From: Acidocella aromatica
GTDB lineage: Bacteria > Pseudomonadota > Alphaproteobacteria > Acetobacterales > Acetobacteraceae
Direction: 5' to 3'
Length of the DNA: 41,795 nt
Assembly: GCF_014201825.1 (NCBI RefSeq)
Contig: NZ_JACHFJ010000016.1
Span: 1-41,795, forward strand
The translations under genes and the position numbers were made by a program. The notes below the pieces were generated by a model, which had not been told where the DNA came from, did not search any database, and was given only the letters and a program-made list of their open reading frames with translations. Shown here in pieces: positions 14,477-22,765 of this stretch; within the stretch, counting starts at the first letter, position 1, and every line of letters starts with the position of its first letter.

Positions 14477-14971
14477 ATGGCCAAGAAAGCCGAAAAGACG
14501 CCGGAAACCGCGCCTAAGAAAAAGGCCGCGGCAGCCAAGCCAAAAACCACGAAGACCAAGGCCGCCAAGCCCGCCCCGGCCCGCCGGCAGGTCACGGTGC
14601 CGCCGCCTTTCGCGGCACCCGATGCACGCGTGCTGGACCGGCTCTGGGCCACCGTGCTCTCGCGCAAGGATGCCGATCCGAACCAGAGCCATTCCGCCCG
14701 GCTGCTCTCGCGCGGCACCGAGAAGGTGGCGCAGAAATTCGGCGAGGAGGCTGTGGAGTGCGTCATCGAGGCCGTGGCCGGCAAGACCACCGCGCTGATC
14801 GGCGAGAGTGCGGACGTGCTCTACCACCTGCTGGTGCTCTGGGTTGATGCCGGGTTGCGCCCCGAGCAGGTCTGGGCCGAACTGACCCGGCGCGAGGGCA
14901 TGAGCGGCATCGCCGAAAAGGCGGCGCGCAAGCCGTTGCAACTCGGCTTTCCCACCAAGAAGATCCCGTAA
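14477..14971 (+). CDS. hisE: Phosphoribosyl-ATP pyrophosphohydrolase with basic N-terminal tail
   Basis: This encodes 164 residues. The HisE domain occupies about residues 50-164: [41 protein letters not shown] and [13 protein letters not shown] carry the metal-binding Glu/Asp residues of the all-alpha NTP pyrophosphatase fold. The first roughly 45 residues are a Lys/Ala/Pro-rich tail ([19 protein letters not shown]), unlike typical HisE proteins of about 100-110 residues. AAGGAG precedes ATG 14477 by 13 bases, a long spacing. No later ATG could start an intact domain, so the tail is probably translated. The enzyme catalyses step 2 of histidine synthesis. Confidence 0.93.
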   Translation: MAKKAEKTPETAPKKKAAAAKPKTTKTKAAKPAPARRQVTVPPPFAAPDARVLDRLWATVLSRKDADPNQSHSARLLSRGTEKVAQKFGEEAVECVIEAVAGKTTALIGESADVLYHLLVLWVDAGLRPEQVWAELTRREGMSGIAEKAARKPLQLGFPTKKIP

Positions 14972-14982
14972 GGAGTCCAGCC

Positions 14983-15345
14983 ATGGCCTATGATGACGGT
15001 AACATCTTCGCCAAGATCCTGCGCGGCGAGATCCCCTGCCAGAAGCTCTACGAGGACGAGTTCGTCCTCGCCTTCCCCGACATCCGCCCTCAGGCCCCGA
15101 TCCATGTGCTGGTGGTGCCGAAAGGCAAGTACGTCTCCATCGCCGATTTCGGCGCCAAGGCCAGCCCGGAGGAGATCACCGGCTTCTGGCGCGCCGTGAG
15201 CCATGTGGCCAGGCAGCTCGGCGTTGAGGAAAGCGGCTACCGGCTCATCTGCAATGCTGGGCCGGACAGCCACCAGGAAGTGCCGCATTTCCACGCCCAT
15301 ATTCTGGGCGGGCGCGCGCTGGGGCATCTACTGGCTCCGGGCTGA
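14983..15345 (+). CDS. hinT: HIT-family nucleotide hydrolase
   Basis: This encodes 120 residues of the Hint branch. The N-terminal DGNIFAKILRGEIPCQKLYED and the histidine triad HFHAHILGG near the C-terminus, with QEVPHFH before it, define it. Hint proteins hydrolyse purine nucleoside phosphoramidates and acyl-adenylates. AAGGAG sits 10 bases before ATG 14983, in an 11-base stretch (TAAGGAGTCCA) also found before hisE. Its stop overlaps the chrA start (TGATG). HIT genes commonly trail hisE in alphaproteobacteria. Confidence 0.92.
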   Translation: MAYDDGNIFAKILRGEIPCQKLYEDEFVLAFPDIRPQAPIHVLVVPKGKYVSIADFGAKASPEEITGFWRAVSHVARQLGVEESGYRLICNAGPDSHQEVPHFHAHILGGRALGHLLAPG

Positions 15346-16533
15346 TGGCGAAGGGTTCCATATTCGAGGTCTTTCGGACGTTCTTCGTCCTGGGTATCAC
15401 CTCGTTTGGGGGGCCCATCGCGCATCTGGGCTATTTCCGTAAGGAGTTCGTGGAAAAGCGCCGCTGGATGAGCACCGAGGATTACGGCGCCCTGCTAGCT
15501 CTGTGCCAGTTCCTTCCCGGCCCCGCTTCCTCGCAAACCGGCTTCTGCATCGGGTTGAACCGTGCGGGTTTTCTCGGCGGGGTGGCGGCCTGGGTTGGCT
15601 TCACCCTGCCCTCCGCCCTGGCGATGACCGCCATCGCGCATTACGCCGGGCTGTTCCAGAGCAATCCCCTGGCGCGTGGCGTGCTGCACGGGCTGCAACT
15701 GGCGGCTGTAGCCGTGGTGGCGCAGGCCGTGTGGCTGATGGCGCAGAGCCTCTGCCCGGACACGCCGCGCCCTGGCGCTTCTGGCCACCGCCGTACTAAC
15801 CATGCTGCCCGACACGGGCGGACAGGTGCTGATCCTCGTCATTGGCGGCGTGATCGGCTGGCTGGCGCTGGATGATTCCGGCCTGGTACGGCACCGGGAG
15901 CAGCGCCGCCTCGCCCGCGAACTGGAGGACGCCAAGCGCGAACTGAGGCTGCATTTCCCCGCCCTATTCTGCCTGGCGCTGTTCGGCCTGCTGCTGCTGG
16001 CTTCCTTCCTCGCCCCCGGCTCCGGGCCGTGGGGGCTGGCCGGGGCATTCTACCGTGCCGGGGCGCTGGTGTTCGGCGGCGGGCATGTGGTGCTGCCCTT
16101 GCTGCGCGATGCCGTGGTGGTGCCCGGCTGGGTCTCGCCGCAATTATTTCTGGCTGGGTACGGCGCCGCCCAGGCGATGCCTGGCCCGCTCTTCACCGTG
16201 GCGGCGTTCCTTGGCACCATCACCGCGGGGTATCAGGGGGCGGCCATTGCCACGGCGGCGATCTTCCTGCCCGGCCTGCTCATCGCCGCTGGCGCCCTGC
16301 CCTATTGGCAGCAGTTACGCACCCGCCCGCATATCGCGGCGGTGATGAAGGGACTCAACGCCTCCGTGGTCGGGCTGCTCGGCGCGGCCTTTGTTAACCT
16401 TCTTACATTGAGCGCCATCCGCAGCCCGTGGGACCTGCCGGTGGCGGCCGGGGCGCTGATGCTGCTCACCGCCGGGCGGGCCAAGCCAATCCTGGTCGTG
16501 GCCTTCTGCGCCGCGGCGGGCGCGGTGGTCTAA
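15345..16533 (+). pseudogene. chrA: Chromate transporter, frameshifted
   Basis: Two overlapping frames (15345-15875 and 15802-16533) together spell one long-chain ChrA of about 396 residues, a chromate/proton exporter of the inner membrane. The N-half has FFVLGITSFGGPIAHLGYFRKEFV and LCQFLPGPASSQTG. The C-half has YRAGALVFGGGHVVLPLLRDAVV and AQAMPGPLFTVAAFLG, the repeated CHR domain. Homology leaves the first frame after ...SLCPDTPR (about 15770) and resumes one base later as RRALALLATAV. This indicates a net one-base insertion (or two-base loss) at about 15762-15772, in a GC-rich stretch. Residues 146-176 of the first frame are nonsense. Either a true mutation or a sequencing error is possible. 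The start overlaps hinT. Confidence 0.8.
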
Positions 16534-16537
16534 ACCG

Positions 16538-17755
16538 CTAAACCGCGAACTGGATTACCTCGCGCACCAACGGGTAGATCTCGTTCTGCCAGCGCTTTCC
16601 AGAGAACACGCCGTAATGGCCCACGCCGGTCTGCACATGGTGGCGCTTGAGCAGCGGGCGCAGGCCGGAACACAGATCCAGCGCCGCCGAGGTCTGGCCC
16701 AGGCCGCAGATGTCGTCGCGCTCCCCCTCAACCGTAAAGACGAACGTCTTCTTGATCAGCTCCGGCTTCACCCGACGGCCGCGATATTTCAGCTCCCCCG
16801 TGGCCAGCTCATGCTTCATGAAGATGCGCTCCACAGTCTCCAGGTAGAACTCCGCCGGCAGGTCCATCACCGCCAGATATTCGTCGTAGAAATCGCGGTG
16901 CGTGTTGGCGGCCTCGTAATCCTCTGTCGCCAGTGAGCGAAACTGGCGGATATGCGCGCCGATATGCTTGTCGAGGTTCATCGAGACAAAGGCGGTGAGC
17001 TGCATGAAGCCGGGATAGACGTGCCGCCCCGCCCCCTTGTAGCGCCACGGCACGATGCCGATCATCTTCTCCTCGAACCAGTGGATATCCTTGCTCTTGG
17101 CCAGCAGGTTCACACGGGTGGGGTTGCGGCGGGTGTCGATCGGCCCGGCCATCAGCGTCATGCTGCGCGGGGTGGCTGGGTTGTGATCCTCGGCCATGAC
17201 GGACACGGCGGCCAGCACCGCCACGGTCGGCTGACAAACCCCGACCACATGGCTGCGCGGCCCGAGCTTTTCCAGGAACTTGATAATGTGCTCGACATAT
17301 TCGTCGAACCCAAAGCGTCCGGCGGCGAGGGGGATGTCACGCGCGTTGTGCCAGTCGGTGACATACACGTCGTGGTCGCGCAGCAGGGTTTCCACGGTGT
17401 TGCGCAGCAACGTCGCGAAATGCCCCGAAAGCGGGGCCACCACCAGCACCTTGGGCTGCTGGCGGCCGGATTCCTTATGGAACCGCAGCAAGGTACCGAA
17501 AGGCGTGGAGAACACCGCCTCCTCACGTACCGCCACCTCCTCATTGCCGACAAGCACGGTCTTGATCCCGAAATGCGGCCGGTCATGGGTGGTGCCCGCA
17601 TAGCCGAACACCTCCAAAGCTGCCCCAAAATGGCGCAGAAAGATGCCGTAAGGGGAGCGAGGGGTTACGGCGCGGATCAAACGGCTGGTATTCCGCGCCA
17701 TTTTACGCCACGGATCCACAAAATCGACTTGCGCCTGATAAAGCTGATAAATCAT
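16538..17755 (-). CDS. phaZ: Intracellular polyhydroxybutyrate depolymerase
   Basis: This encodes 405 residues of the PhaZ type that degrades native PHB granules in the cytoplasm. The nucleophile is Cys174 in HVVGVCQPTVAVLAA, a Cys in place of Ser as in Ralstonia PhaZ1. EGERDDICG supplies the acid and GVGHYGVFSGKRW the His. The N-terminal MIYQLYQAQVDFVDPWR and YVTDWHNARDIPL are family hallmarks. There is no signal peptide, consistent with an internal storage polymer. The gene converges with chrA, with 4 bases between the stops. It indicates that the organism makes PHB, although the synthase genes are not in this window. Confidence 0.93.
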   Translation of the reverse strand: MIYQLYQAQVDFVDPWRKMARNTSRLIRAVTPRSPYGIFLRHFGAALEVFGYAGTTHDRPHFGIKTVLVGNEEVAVREEAVFSTPFGTLLRFHKESGRQQPKVLVVAPLSGHFATLLRNTVETLLRDHDVYVTDWHNARDIPLAAGRFGFDEYVEHIIKFLEKLGPRSHVVGVCQPTVAVLAAVSVMAEDHNPATPRSMTLMAGPIDTRRNPTRVNLLAKSKDIHWFEEKMIGIVPWRYKGAGRHVYPGFMQLTAFVSMNLDKHIGAHIRQFRSLATEDYEAANTHRDFYDEYLAVMDLPAEFYLETVERIFMKHELATGELKYRGRRVKPELIKKTFVFTVEGERDDICGLGQTSAALDLCSGLRPLLKRHHVQTGVGHYGVFSGKRWQNEIYPLVREVIQFAV

Positions 17756-17792
17756 AGTAGTTCACTAACCCCAGAGCTGTGCCTTCGCGATT

Positions 17793-17811
17793 AATGGGCT
17801 TGAAACCCATT
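17793..17811. promoter_or_regulatory. Inverted repeat in phaZ-gst divergent region
   Basis: AATGGG (17793-17798) and CCCATT (17806-17811) flank CTTGAAA in the 116-base gap between divergent phaZ and the GST gene. A further ATGGG occurs about 35 bases on. This could be an operator for either gene; there is no direct evidence. Confidence 0.3.
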
Positions 17812-17871
17812 GTTTGTCGCAGTCCACATTGTTAATCATGGGTTCATTTGGTCTAAAAAGAAAGGGTGAAC

Positions 17872-18528
17872 ATGGCTGAGGCGACCCTACTGATTAGCAG
17901 CAAGAACTATTCCTCATGGTCGCTGCGCGGTTTCCTACTGGCCAAGCTCTCCGGCATCTCCTTTGCCGAGGAACGGGTCTCCCCGGATGACCCGCGCGCG
18001 CGCGAGGAATTGCTGATGCGCACCTCATCCATCCTGGTGCCCTGCCTGATCCATGGCGAGGTGAGCGTGTGGGACACGATCGCCATCGCCGAATACCTCA
18101 ACGAGGCGTTCCCCGAGGCGCGGATGCTTCCTGAGGAGAAGGTGGCGCGGGCGCGTTGCCGCTCCATCTCGGGCGAGATGCATTCCGGCTTCGCGGCGCT
18201 TCGGTCCTCGCTGCCGATGAACCTGCGCTTCCGCAAGCCGGGCTTCACCGTATGGTCCTCCGCCCAGGCAGATATCGACCGCATCACCTCGATCTGGCGC
18301 GAATGCCTGAACACCTGGAAGGGACCCTTCCTGTTCGGCCGCCTGCCTACCATCGCTGACTGCATGTACGCTCCTGTGGTCACACGCTTCCTGTCCTACG
18401 ACGTGAATGTCGGCCCGCTCTGCCAGGAATATTGCGACACCATCCTCTCCTGGTCGCCGATGAAGGAATGGATTGCCGACGCCAAGGAAGAGCCGCAGGA
18501 AATCATCGAACTCGACCTGGATTTCTGA
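17872..18528 (+). CDS. Glutathione S-transferase family protein
   Basis: This encodes 218 residues from ATG 17872, with AAAGG spaced 6 bases upstream; a GTG two codons earlier (17866) is less likely. The N-terminal thioredoxin-like domain begins LLISSKNYSSWSLRGFLLAKLSGI, the NYSSWS form common in bacterial GSTs, with VPCLIHGEVSVWDTIAIAEYL (cis-Pro and the glutathione-binding acid/Ser region). An all-helical C-terminal domain follows. It probably conjugates or reduces with glutathione in detoxification; substrates are unknown. A strong bidirectional terminator follows. Confidence 0.88.
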   Translation: MAEATLLISSKNYSSWSLRGFLLAKLSGISFAEERVSPDDPRAREELLMRTSSILVPCLIHGEVSVWDTIAIAEYLNEAFPEARMLPEEKVARARCRSISGEMHSGFAALRSSLPMNLRFRKPGFTVWSSAQADIDRITSIWRECLNTWKGPFLFGRLPTIADCMYAPVVTRFLSYDVNVGPLCQEYCDTILSWSPMKEWIADAKEEPQEIIELDLDF

Positions 18529-18560
18529 TCACGCGCGCAAGCGTTTTATATGTCGGCGTA

Positions 18561-18585
18561 AAAAGGGCCCTTTGATGGCCCTTTT
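18561..18585. terminator. Bidirectional rho-independent terminator between gst and cupin
   Basis: AAAAGGGCC and GGCCCTTTT form a perfect 9-bp stem around the loop CTTTGAT, with A-run and T-run at the two sides. It can therefore end the GST transcript (plus) and the cupin transcript (minus). Confidence 0.85.
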
Positions 18586-18624
18586 CTACGTGGATGACAT
18601 AAATCCGCCGCGATACCGCGCCGC

Positions 18625-19059
18625 TCAACTCCACGGCGTGGCCGGCGGGATCGCGCACGGGCCTACCGCTTCCACCGTGCCGAACGCGGCCGGAGACGTG
18701 ATCTCGAGATATTCCATGTCGGGCGAGTAATCGAACAAATAATGAGTGATGCCGGGCTGCTGATGCACGCAGTCCCCGGCTTCCACCAAGTGCTCCTTGT
18801 CCCCGTACATGAACCGGGCCCAGCCCTTGGTCATGAAGACGATGTGGAAATCTGCGATGTGCCGGTGCCAGCCCGTGCCGCCGCCCGTGGGAGGAAATTC
18901 CGGATTGGCCTTCACCAGTTGGGCGATCACCCGCCCGCCCGTGGAATCGGCCACGCCGAGGTCCTTGTACAGAAAGAAGCTGCGCAGCCCGTCCGTGCGC
19001 CAGGGGGTGTCGCCTGGCTTAACGTGGGAGAACTCATTGATCATGGTCTTGTCCAGCAT
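18625..19059 (-). CDS. Cupin-domain protein
   Basis: This encodes 144 residues from ATG 19059, which has GGAG 8 bases upstream; the longer reading from 19104 lacks such a site. The single cupin barrel is shown by GTGWHRHIADFHIVFMTKGWARFMYG (motif 1, metal-binding His pair, with His where Glu is usual) and EAGDCVHQQPGITHYLFDYSPDMEYLEI (motif 2). It is cytosolic. Cupins of this size bind a metal and may act as small dioxygenases, isomerases or sensors; none can be chosen here. It is followed by a shared terminator. Confidence 0.8.
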   Translation of the reverse strand: MLDKTMINEFSHVKPGDTPWRTDGLRSFFLYKDLGVADSTGGRVIAQLVKANPEFPPTGGGTGWHRHIADFHIVFMTKGWARFMYGDKEHLVEAGDCVHQQPGITHYLFDYSPDMEYLEITSPAAFGTVEAVGPCAIPPATPWS

Positions 19060-19165
19060 CAGCCACACTCCATGCAGTAGTGGGGAAGAAGCCAATGCTG
19101 GCATAGTTCAAAGCAAAAGCGCCAGAAAATTTTCGCGGCGCAACATAGGCTGACGCCAAAACCTC

Positions 19166-21601
19166 CTACTCGTCGCCTCGCTCAGGGCGGACCAGCACCT
19201 CGCGCTTGCCTACATGGTTGGCAGGGCTCACGATGCCGTCCTTCTCCATCTGCTCGATGAGCTTGGCCGCGCGGTTATAGCCGATGGTCAGGCAGCGCTG
19301 GAGGTAGGAGGTGCTGGCCTTGCGGTCCCGCGCCACGATGGCCACGGCCTGGTCGTAGAGCGCGTTCTCGGAGGTGGTGTTCCCGCCCACGGCACCCGCA
19401 GGCATGGCGGGGCCTTCCTCGTCCTCGGCGGGCTCGGTCACTTCGTCCAGATACGCCGGTTCGCCCTGCTCGCGCAGGAATTCCACCACGGCCTCCACCT
19501 CCTGATCGGAGACGAACGGACCGTGCACGCGGGTGATGCGCCCGCCGCCCTGCATGTAGAGCAGGTCGCCCTGGCCCAGCAGCTGCTCTGCCCCCTGCTC
19601 GCCCAGAATGGTGCGGCTGTCGAACTTCGAGATCACCTGGAAGGAGATGCGGGTGGGGAAATTGGCCTTGATGGTGCCAGTGATCACATCCACCGAGGGG
19701 CGCTGTGTGGCCATGATGACATGGATACCCGCCGCGCGCGCCTTCTGCGCCAGACGCTGCACGCACATCTCGATCTCCTTGCCCGCGGTGAGCATCAGGT
19801 CGGCCATTTCATCGATGAACACGACGATAAAGGGCAGCGGCTCCAGCGCCAGGGGAAGTTCCTCGAACACCGGCTTGCCGGTTTCGGAGTCGAAGCCTGT
19901 CTGCACCCGGCGCGTGACGACCTCGCCACGGGCACGGGCCTCGTTCACGCGGTCGTTGTACCCGGCGATGTTGCGCACCGCGAGCTGGCTCATGGCGCGG
20001 TAGCGGCGGTCCATCTCTCGAACCACCCATTTCAGCGCCGCCACGGCTTTGGGCGGCTCCGTCACCACGGGGGTGAGCAGATGCGGGATACCGTCATAAA
20101 CGGAGAGTTCGAGGATCTTCGGGTCGATCAGGATCAAGCGGCATTGCTCGGGCGAGAGCCGGTAGAGCAGGCTGATGATCATGGCGTTCACGCCCACCGA
20201 TTTACCGGAGCCGGTGGTACCCGCGATCAGCAGATGCGGCATGCGGGCGAGATCGGCCACCACCGGCGCGCCCGAGATGTCCTTACCCAAGGCGAGCGAG
20301 AGCGCGCCGTTCATATTCTCCCACAACCCGCTGCCCAGCAACTCGGAGAGATACACGGTCTCGCGCTTGGCGTTCGGCACCTCGATACCGATGACATTGC
20401 GCCCCGCCACGGTGGCGATGCGTACGGCGATGACGGAGAGCGAGCGCGCGATATCCTCGGCCAGCCCGACCACGCGGGCGGAGCGGATGCCCGGCGCCGG
20501 TTCCAGCTCGTAGAGCGTGACCACAGGGCCGGGGCGGATTTCCACGATCTTGCCTTGCACGCCGTAATCCTGAAGCACGGTCTCCAGCAGACGGGCATTA
20601 TTCTGCAGCGCCTCCTCGGAGGGGCCGGTGCCCGCGCGCTGCGGAGCCGGGCGCAGCAGGTCCAGCGAGGGCAGCGTCCAGCCCATCTCAGGCAGAGGCA
20701 GGCGTTCCTGCCGAGGCGCGGGGCGGGAGATGACGCTCGCCTTTACCGCGGGCTTGGCCTGCGCCGCGGGGGCCGGAGTGGCGCTGATGGGCCGCATCGG
20801 CGCGGTGAATTCGGTATCATCCTCGTCATCCTCCTGCGGCGAAGGCCCCCAGGAGCTGCGCGGCTGCAGCGAAGGCTCCCGGTGGACGGGCGCCTCCTGC
20901 TCGGCGGTGGTTTGCAGCACGCTGAGCCAGGAGGAGACAGCCTCCGCTCCGCGCCGCCCCTGCTGCACCGAGACAGCCGCCGCCCGCGCGGCGCGCTGCC
21001 CACCCGCGCGCCACTCGCCAGGGCTGATGCCGAGCGCATAGCCGAAGCAGATCAGCCCGAGGACCAGTGTAACGCCCATGACGACGGCGGGAACCGCATG
21101 GCCGCCGCTGCCAGCCTGGCCGATCAGCCCCGTGACGATGTCGCCCACGGCGCCGCCGAGCCCCGCCGCACCGGGCCAGGAGATTTTCGGGCCGGGGATG
21201 ACGACCATCGCCAAGGCCAGCGCGATGGCGCAAAGCGGCATGGCGAAGGTGGCAATCACGAGGCGTGTCTTCACCCGGCCGATACTGCCGCGTGCCGCCA
21301 GCCGGTACGCCCAGGCGAGTAGGATGAGCGGCGGGATGCAGCCCGCCGCTCCAAAGCCTTGCAGCAACAAGTCCGACACCAGGGCCCCCGGAGGGCCGAC
21401 GAGATTGGTGACAGACGCGCCACTGGCGGTGTCGAAAGACGGGTCGGCAGGATTGTAAGTGGCCAGCGCCAGCAAGAACACGAGCGCCACCAGGGCCAGC
21501 ACAAGCCCCGTAAGTTCGGCCATGCGCCGGCGCAGCTGCGCCCGCATCGCCGGTGAGATTAGACGCTGCGCCCCAAGATCAATCGCCATGCGCGGAATCA
21601 T
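19166..21601 (-). CDS. ftsK: DNA translocase FtsK
   Basis: This encodes 811 residues. FtsK pumps chromosome termini across the division septum and activates XerCD recombination at dif. The N-terminal domain has 4-5 membrane helices (about residues 28-190). A short Pro/Ala-rich linker follows, then the motor: Walker A AGTTGSGKSVGVNAM (about residue 463) and Walker B FIVVFIDEMADLML, with the ATQRPSVDVITG sensor. The C-terminal winged-helix gamma domain (ASTSYLQRCLTIGYNRAAKLIEQME) reads orienting KOPS sites. ATG 21601 and ATG 21589 are both possible starts, and neither has a good ribosome binding site. Confidence 0.95.
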   Translation of the reverse strand: MIPRMAIDLGAQRLISPAMRAQLRRRMAELTGLVLALVALVFLLALATYNPADPSFDTASGASVTNLVGPPGALVSDLLLQGFGAAGCIPPLILLAWAYRLAARGSIGRVKTRLVIATFAMPLCAIALALAMVVIPGPKISWPGAAGLGGAVGDIVTGLIGQAGSGGHAVPAVVMGVTLVLGLICFGYALGISPGEWRAGGQRAARAAAVSVQQGRRGAEAVSSWLSVLQTTAEQEAPVHREPSLQPRSSWGPSPQEDDEDDTEFTAPMRPISATPAPAAQAKPAVKASVISRPAPRQERLPLPEMGWTLPSLDLLRPAPQRAGTGPSEEALQNNARLLETVLQDYGVQGKIVEIRPGPVVTLYELEPAPGIRSARVVGLAEDIARSLSVIAVRIATVAGRNVIGIEVPNAKRETVYLSELLGSGLWENMNGALSLALGKDISGAPVVADLARMPHLLIAGTTGSGKSVGVNAMIISLLYRLSPEQCRLILIDPKILELSVYDGIPHLLTPVVTEPPKAVAALKWVVREMDRRYRAMSQLAVRNIAGYNDRVNEARARGEVVTRRVQTGFDSETGKPVFEELPLALEPLPFIVVFIDEMADLMLTAGKEIEMCVQRLAQKARAAGIHVIMATQRPSVDVITGTIKANFPTRISFQVISKFDSRTILGEQGAEQLLGQGDLLYMQGGGRITRVHGPFVSDQEVEAVVEFLREQGEPAYLDEVTEPAEDEEGPAMPAGAVGGNTTSENALYDQAVAIVARDRKASTSYLQRCLTIGYNRAAKLIEQMEKDGIVSPANHVGKREVLVRPERGDE

Positions 21602-21643
21602 AGCCGGTGAGGGCTGATTCTGAAAGTTTTTTGCCTGTAAGGT

Positions 21644-22195
21644 TTACGGCGCGGTGTTGGCCACCAGCACGAATTTCACCCCCACGGGCAGGCCCACCCA
21701 GTCGCCACTGGCCCAGTTGCCCTGCCCCACGCCGTAATCGCCACGGTTAAGGTTGATCTCCCCCTCGGCGGTGGCCTGGGTTCCGGCGACATCCAGGGTG
21801 AAGGGCAGCGTGACCTTGTGGCTGATGCCGCGGATGGTCAGCGTGCCGGTGGTGGTGAAGTGGTTGGCGGGACCAGGGGTGAAGCCGGTGGCATCAAACA
21901 CCGCCTGGGGGAAGGCGGCGGCGCTGAACCAGTCGGTGCCGGGCATGGCTTCGTCGCGCTGCTTGTCGCCGGTATGGGCGCTGCCGGTGTTCACCACGAT
22001 ATGCACATGCGCGGCCTCGGGGTGCGCCGGATCGTAGGAGATCGTGGCGCTCCACTGCTTGAACTCGCCAGAGAAGGGCGCGCCGGTCTGCGTGCCGGAG
22101 AAGCCGAGCGTGCTGGCGTCGGGCTGCACTGTCCAGGTGGCGGCGAGGGCCGGGCTGGCGGCCAGCAAAAAGGCGGGGATCAGAAAGGCTTTCAT
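21644..22195 (-). CDS. YceI-family periplasmic protein (second copy)
   Basis: This encodes 183 residues from ATG 22195 with a Sec signal peptide (MKAFLIPAFLLAASPALA, cut after ALA). The mature domain, WTVQPDASTLGFSGTQTGAPFSGEFKQW through GISHKVTLPFTLDV to ANTAP, is the YceI lipocalin-like barrel that holds a polyisoprenoid such as ubiquinone-8. It begins 2 bases after the cytochrome b561 stop, the last gene of the azoR-yceI-b561-yceI operon. Its sequence differs strongly from the first YceI, so they are not a recent duplication. Confidence 0.9.
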   Translation of the reverse strand: MKAFLIPAFLLAASPALAATWTVQPDASTLGFSGTQTGAPFSGEFKQWSATISYDPAHPEAAHVHIVVNTGSAHTGDKQRDEAMPGTDWFSAAAFPQAVFDATGFTPGPANHFTTTGTLTIRGISHKVTLPFTLDVAGTQATAEGEINLNRGDYGVGQGNWASGDWVGLPVGVKFVLVANTAP

Positions 22196-22197
22196 CG

Positions 22198-22764
22198 TCA
22201 GGCTTTCAAAAAGGGCAGCATGCGGCGCAGAATACCGTCGCGCAGCACGAAATGGTGGCGCAGCGCCGCCAGCACATGCAACCCCACCACGGCGGCAAGC
22301 ACCCATGCGAGACGGCTATGGATGAACCCGGCCACGGCATCGGCCGTGTTCTTGTCCGGCAGGGTGGAGAGAATGGGCAGGTCCGGCCAGGGGATGAGAC
22401 CAAACAGCACGGTGGGAATATTATAGGGCGAGACCGAGACCAGCGCCCAGCCGGTGAGCGGCAGGGCCAGCATGAAGCCATACAACGCCAGATGCGCGCC
22501 ATCGGCGGCGCGGCGTTCCAGGGTGTGCATCGCGGCGGGCAACGCGGGGGGCTTGTGCGTCAGCCGCCAGAGCACGCGCAAAAAAACCGCGAACAGCACC
22601 GTGATGCCGATGGATTTATGCAGCTGGTAGAGTTGGAACTTAAGGCCGACGGGGATGGCGAGATGCGCCATCCCCAGACCCATCACGATCTGCACCAGAA
22701 TGCCGAGGGCGATCAGCCAATGCAGGGCAATCGCCACGGAATCGTAGCGCGAACGTGCGGACAT
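22198..22764 (-). CDS. Cytochrome b561
   Basis: This encodes 188 residues with four membrane helices of the bacterial cytochrome b561 (CybB) family. Candidate heme ligands are His15 (ALHW), His49 (YQLHKSIG), His149 (GFIHSRLAW) and His163 (GLHVLAAL), two per heme across the bilayer. CybB-type proteins exchange electrons with ubiquinone and handle superoxide at the membrane. It is sandwiched between two YceI genes with gaps of 1 and 2 bases, so the three are surely co-translated. Confidence 0.93.
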   Translation of the reverse strand: MSARSRYDSVAIALHWLIALGILVQIVMGLGMAHLAIPVGLKFQLYQLHKSIGITVLFAVFLRVLWRLTHKPPALPAAMHTLERRAADGAHLALYGFMLALPLTGWALVSVSPYNIPTVLFGLIPWPDLPILSTLPDKNTADAVAGFIHSRLAWVLAAVVGLHVLAALRHHFVLRDGILRRMLPFLKA

Positions 22765-22765
22765 G

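Noticed and set aside
16531-16546. Tandem TAAACCGC repeat at the chrA/phaZ stop codons
   Set aside because: Two 8-base copies made of stop codons and common trinucleotides; probably chance.
19214-21322. 702-codon open frame opposite ftsK
   Set aside because: ftsK is intact and conserved along its length; the antisense frame is a by-product of codon bias.
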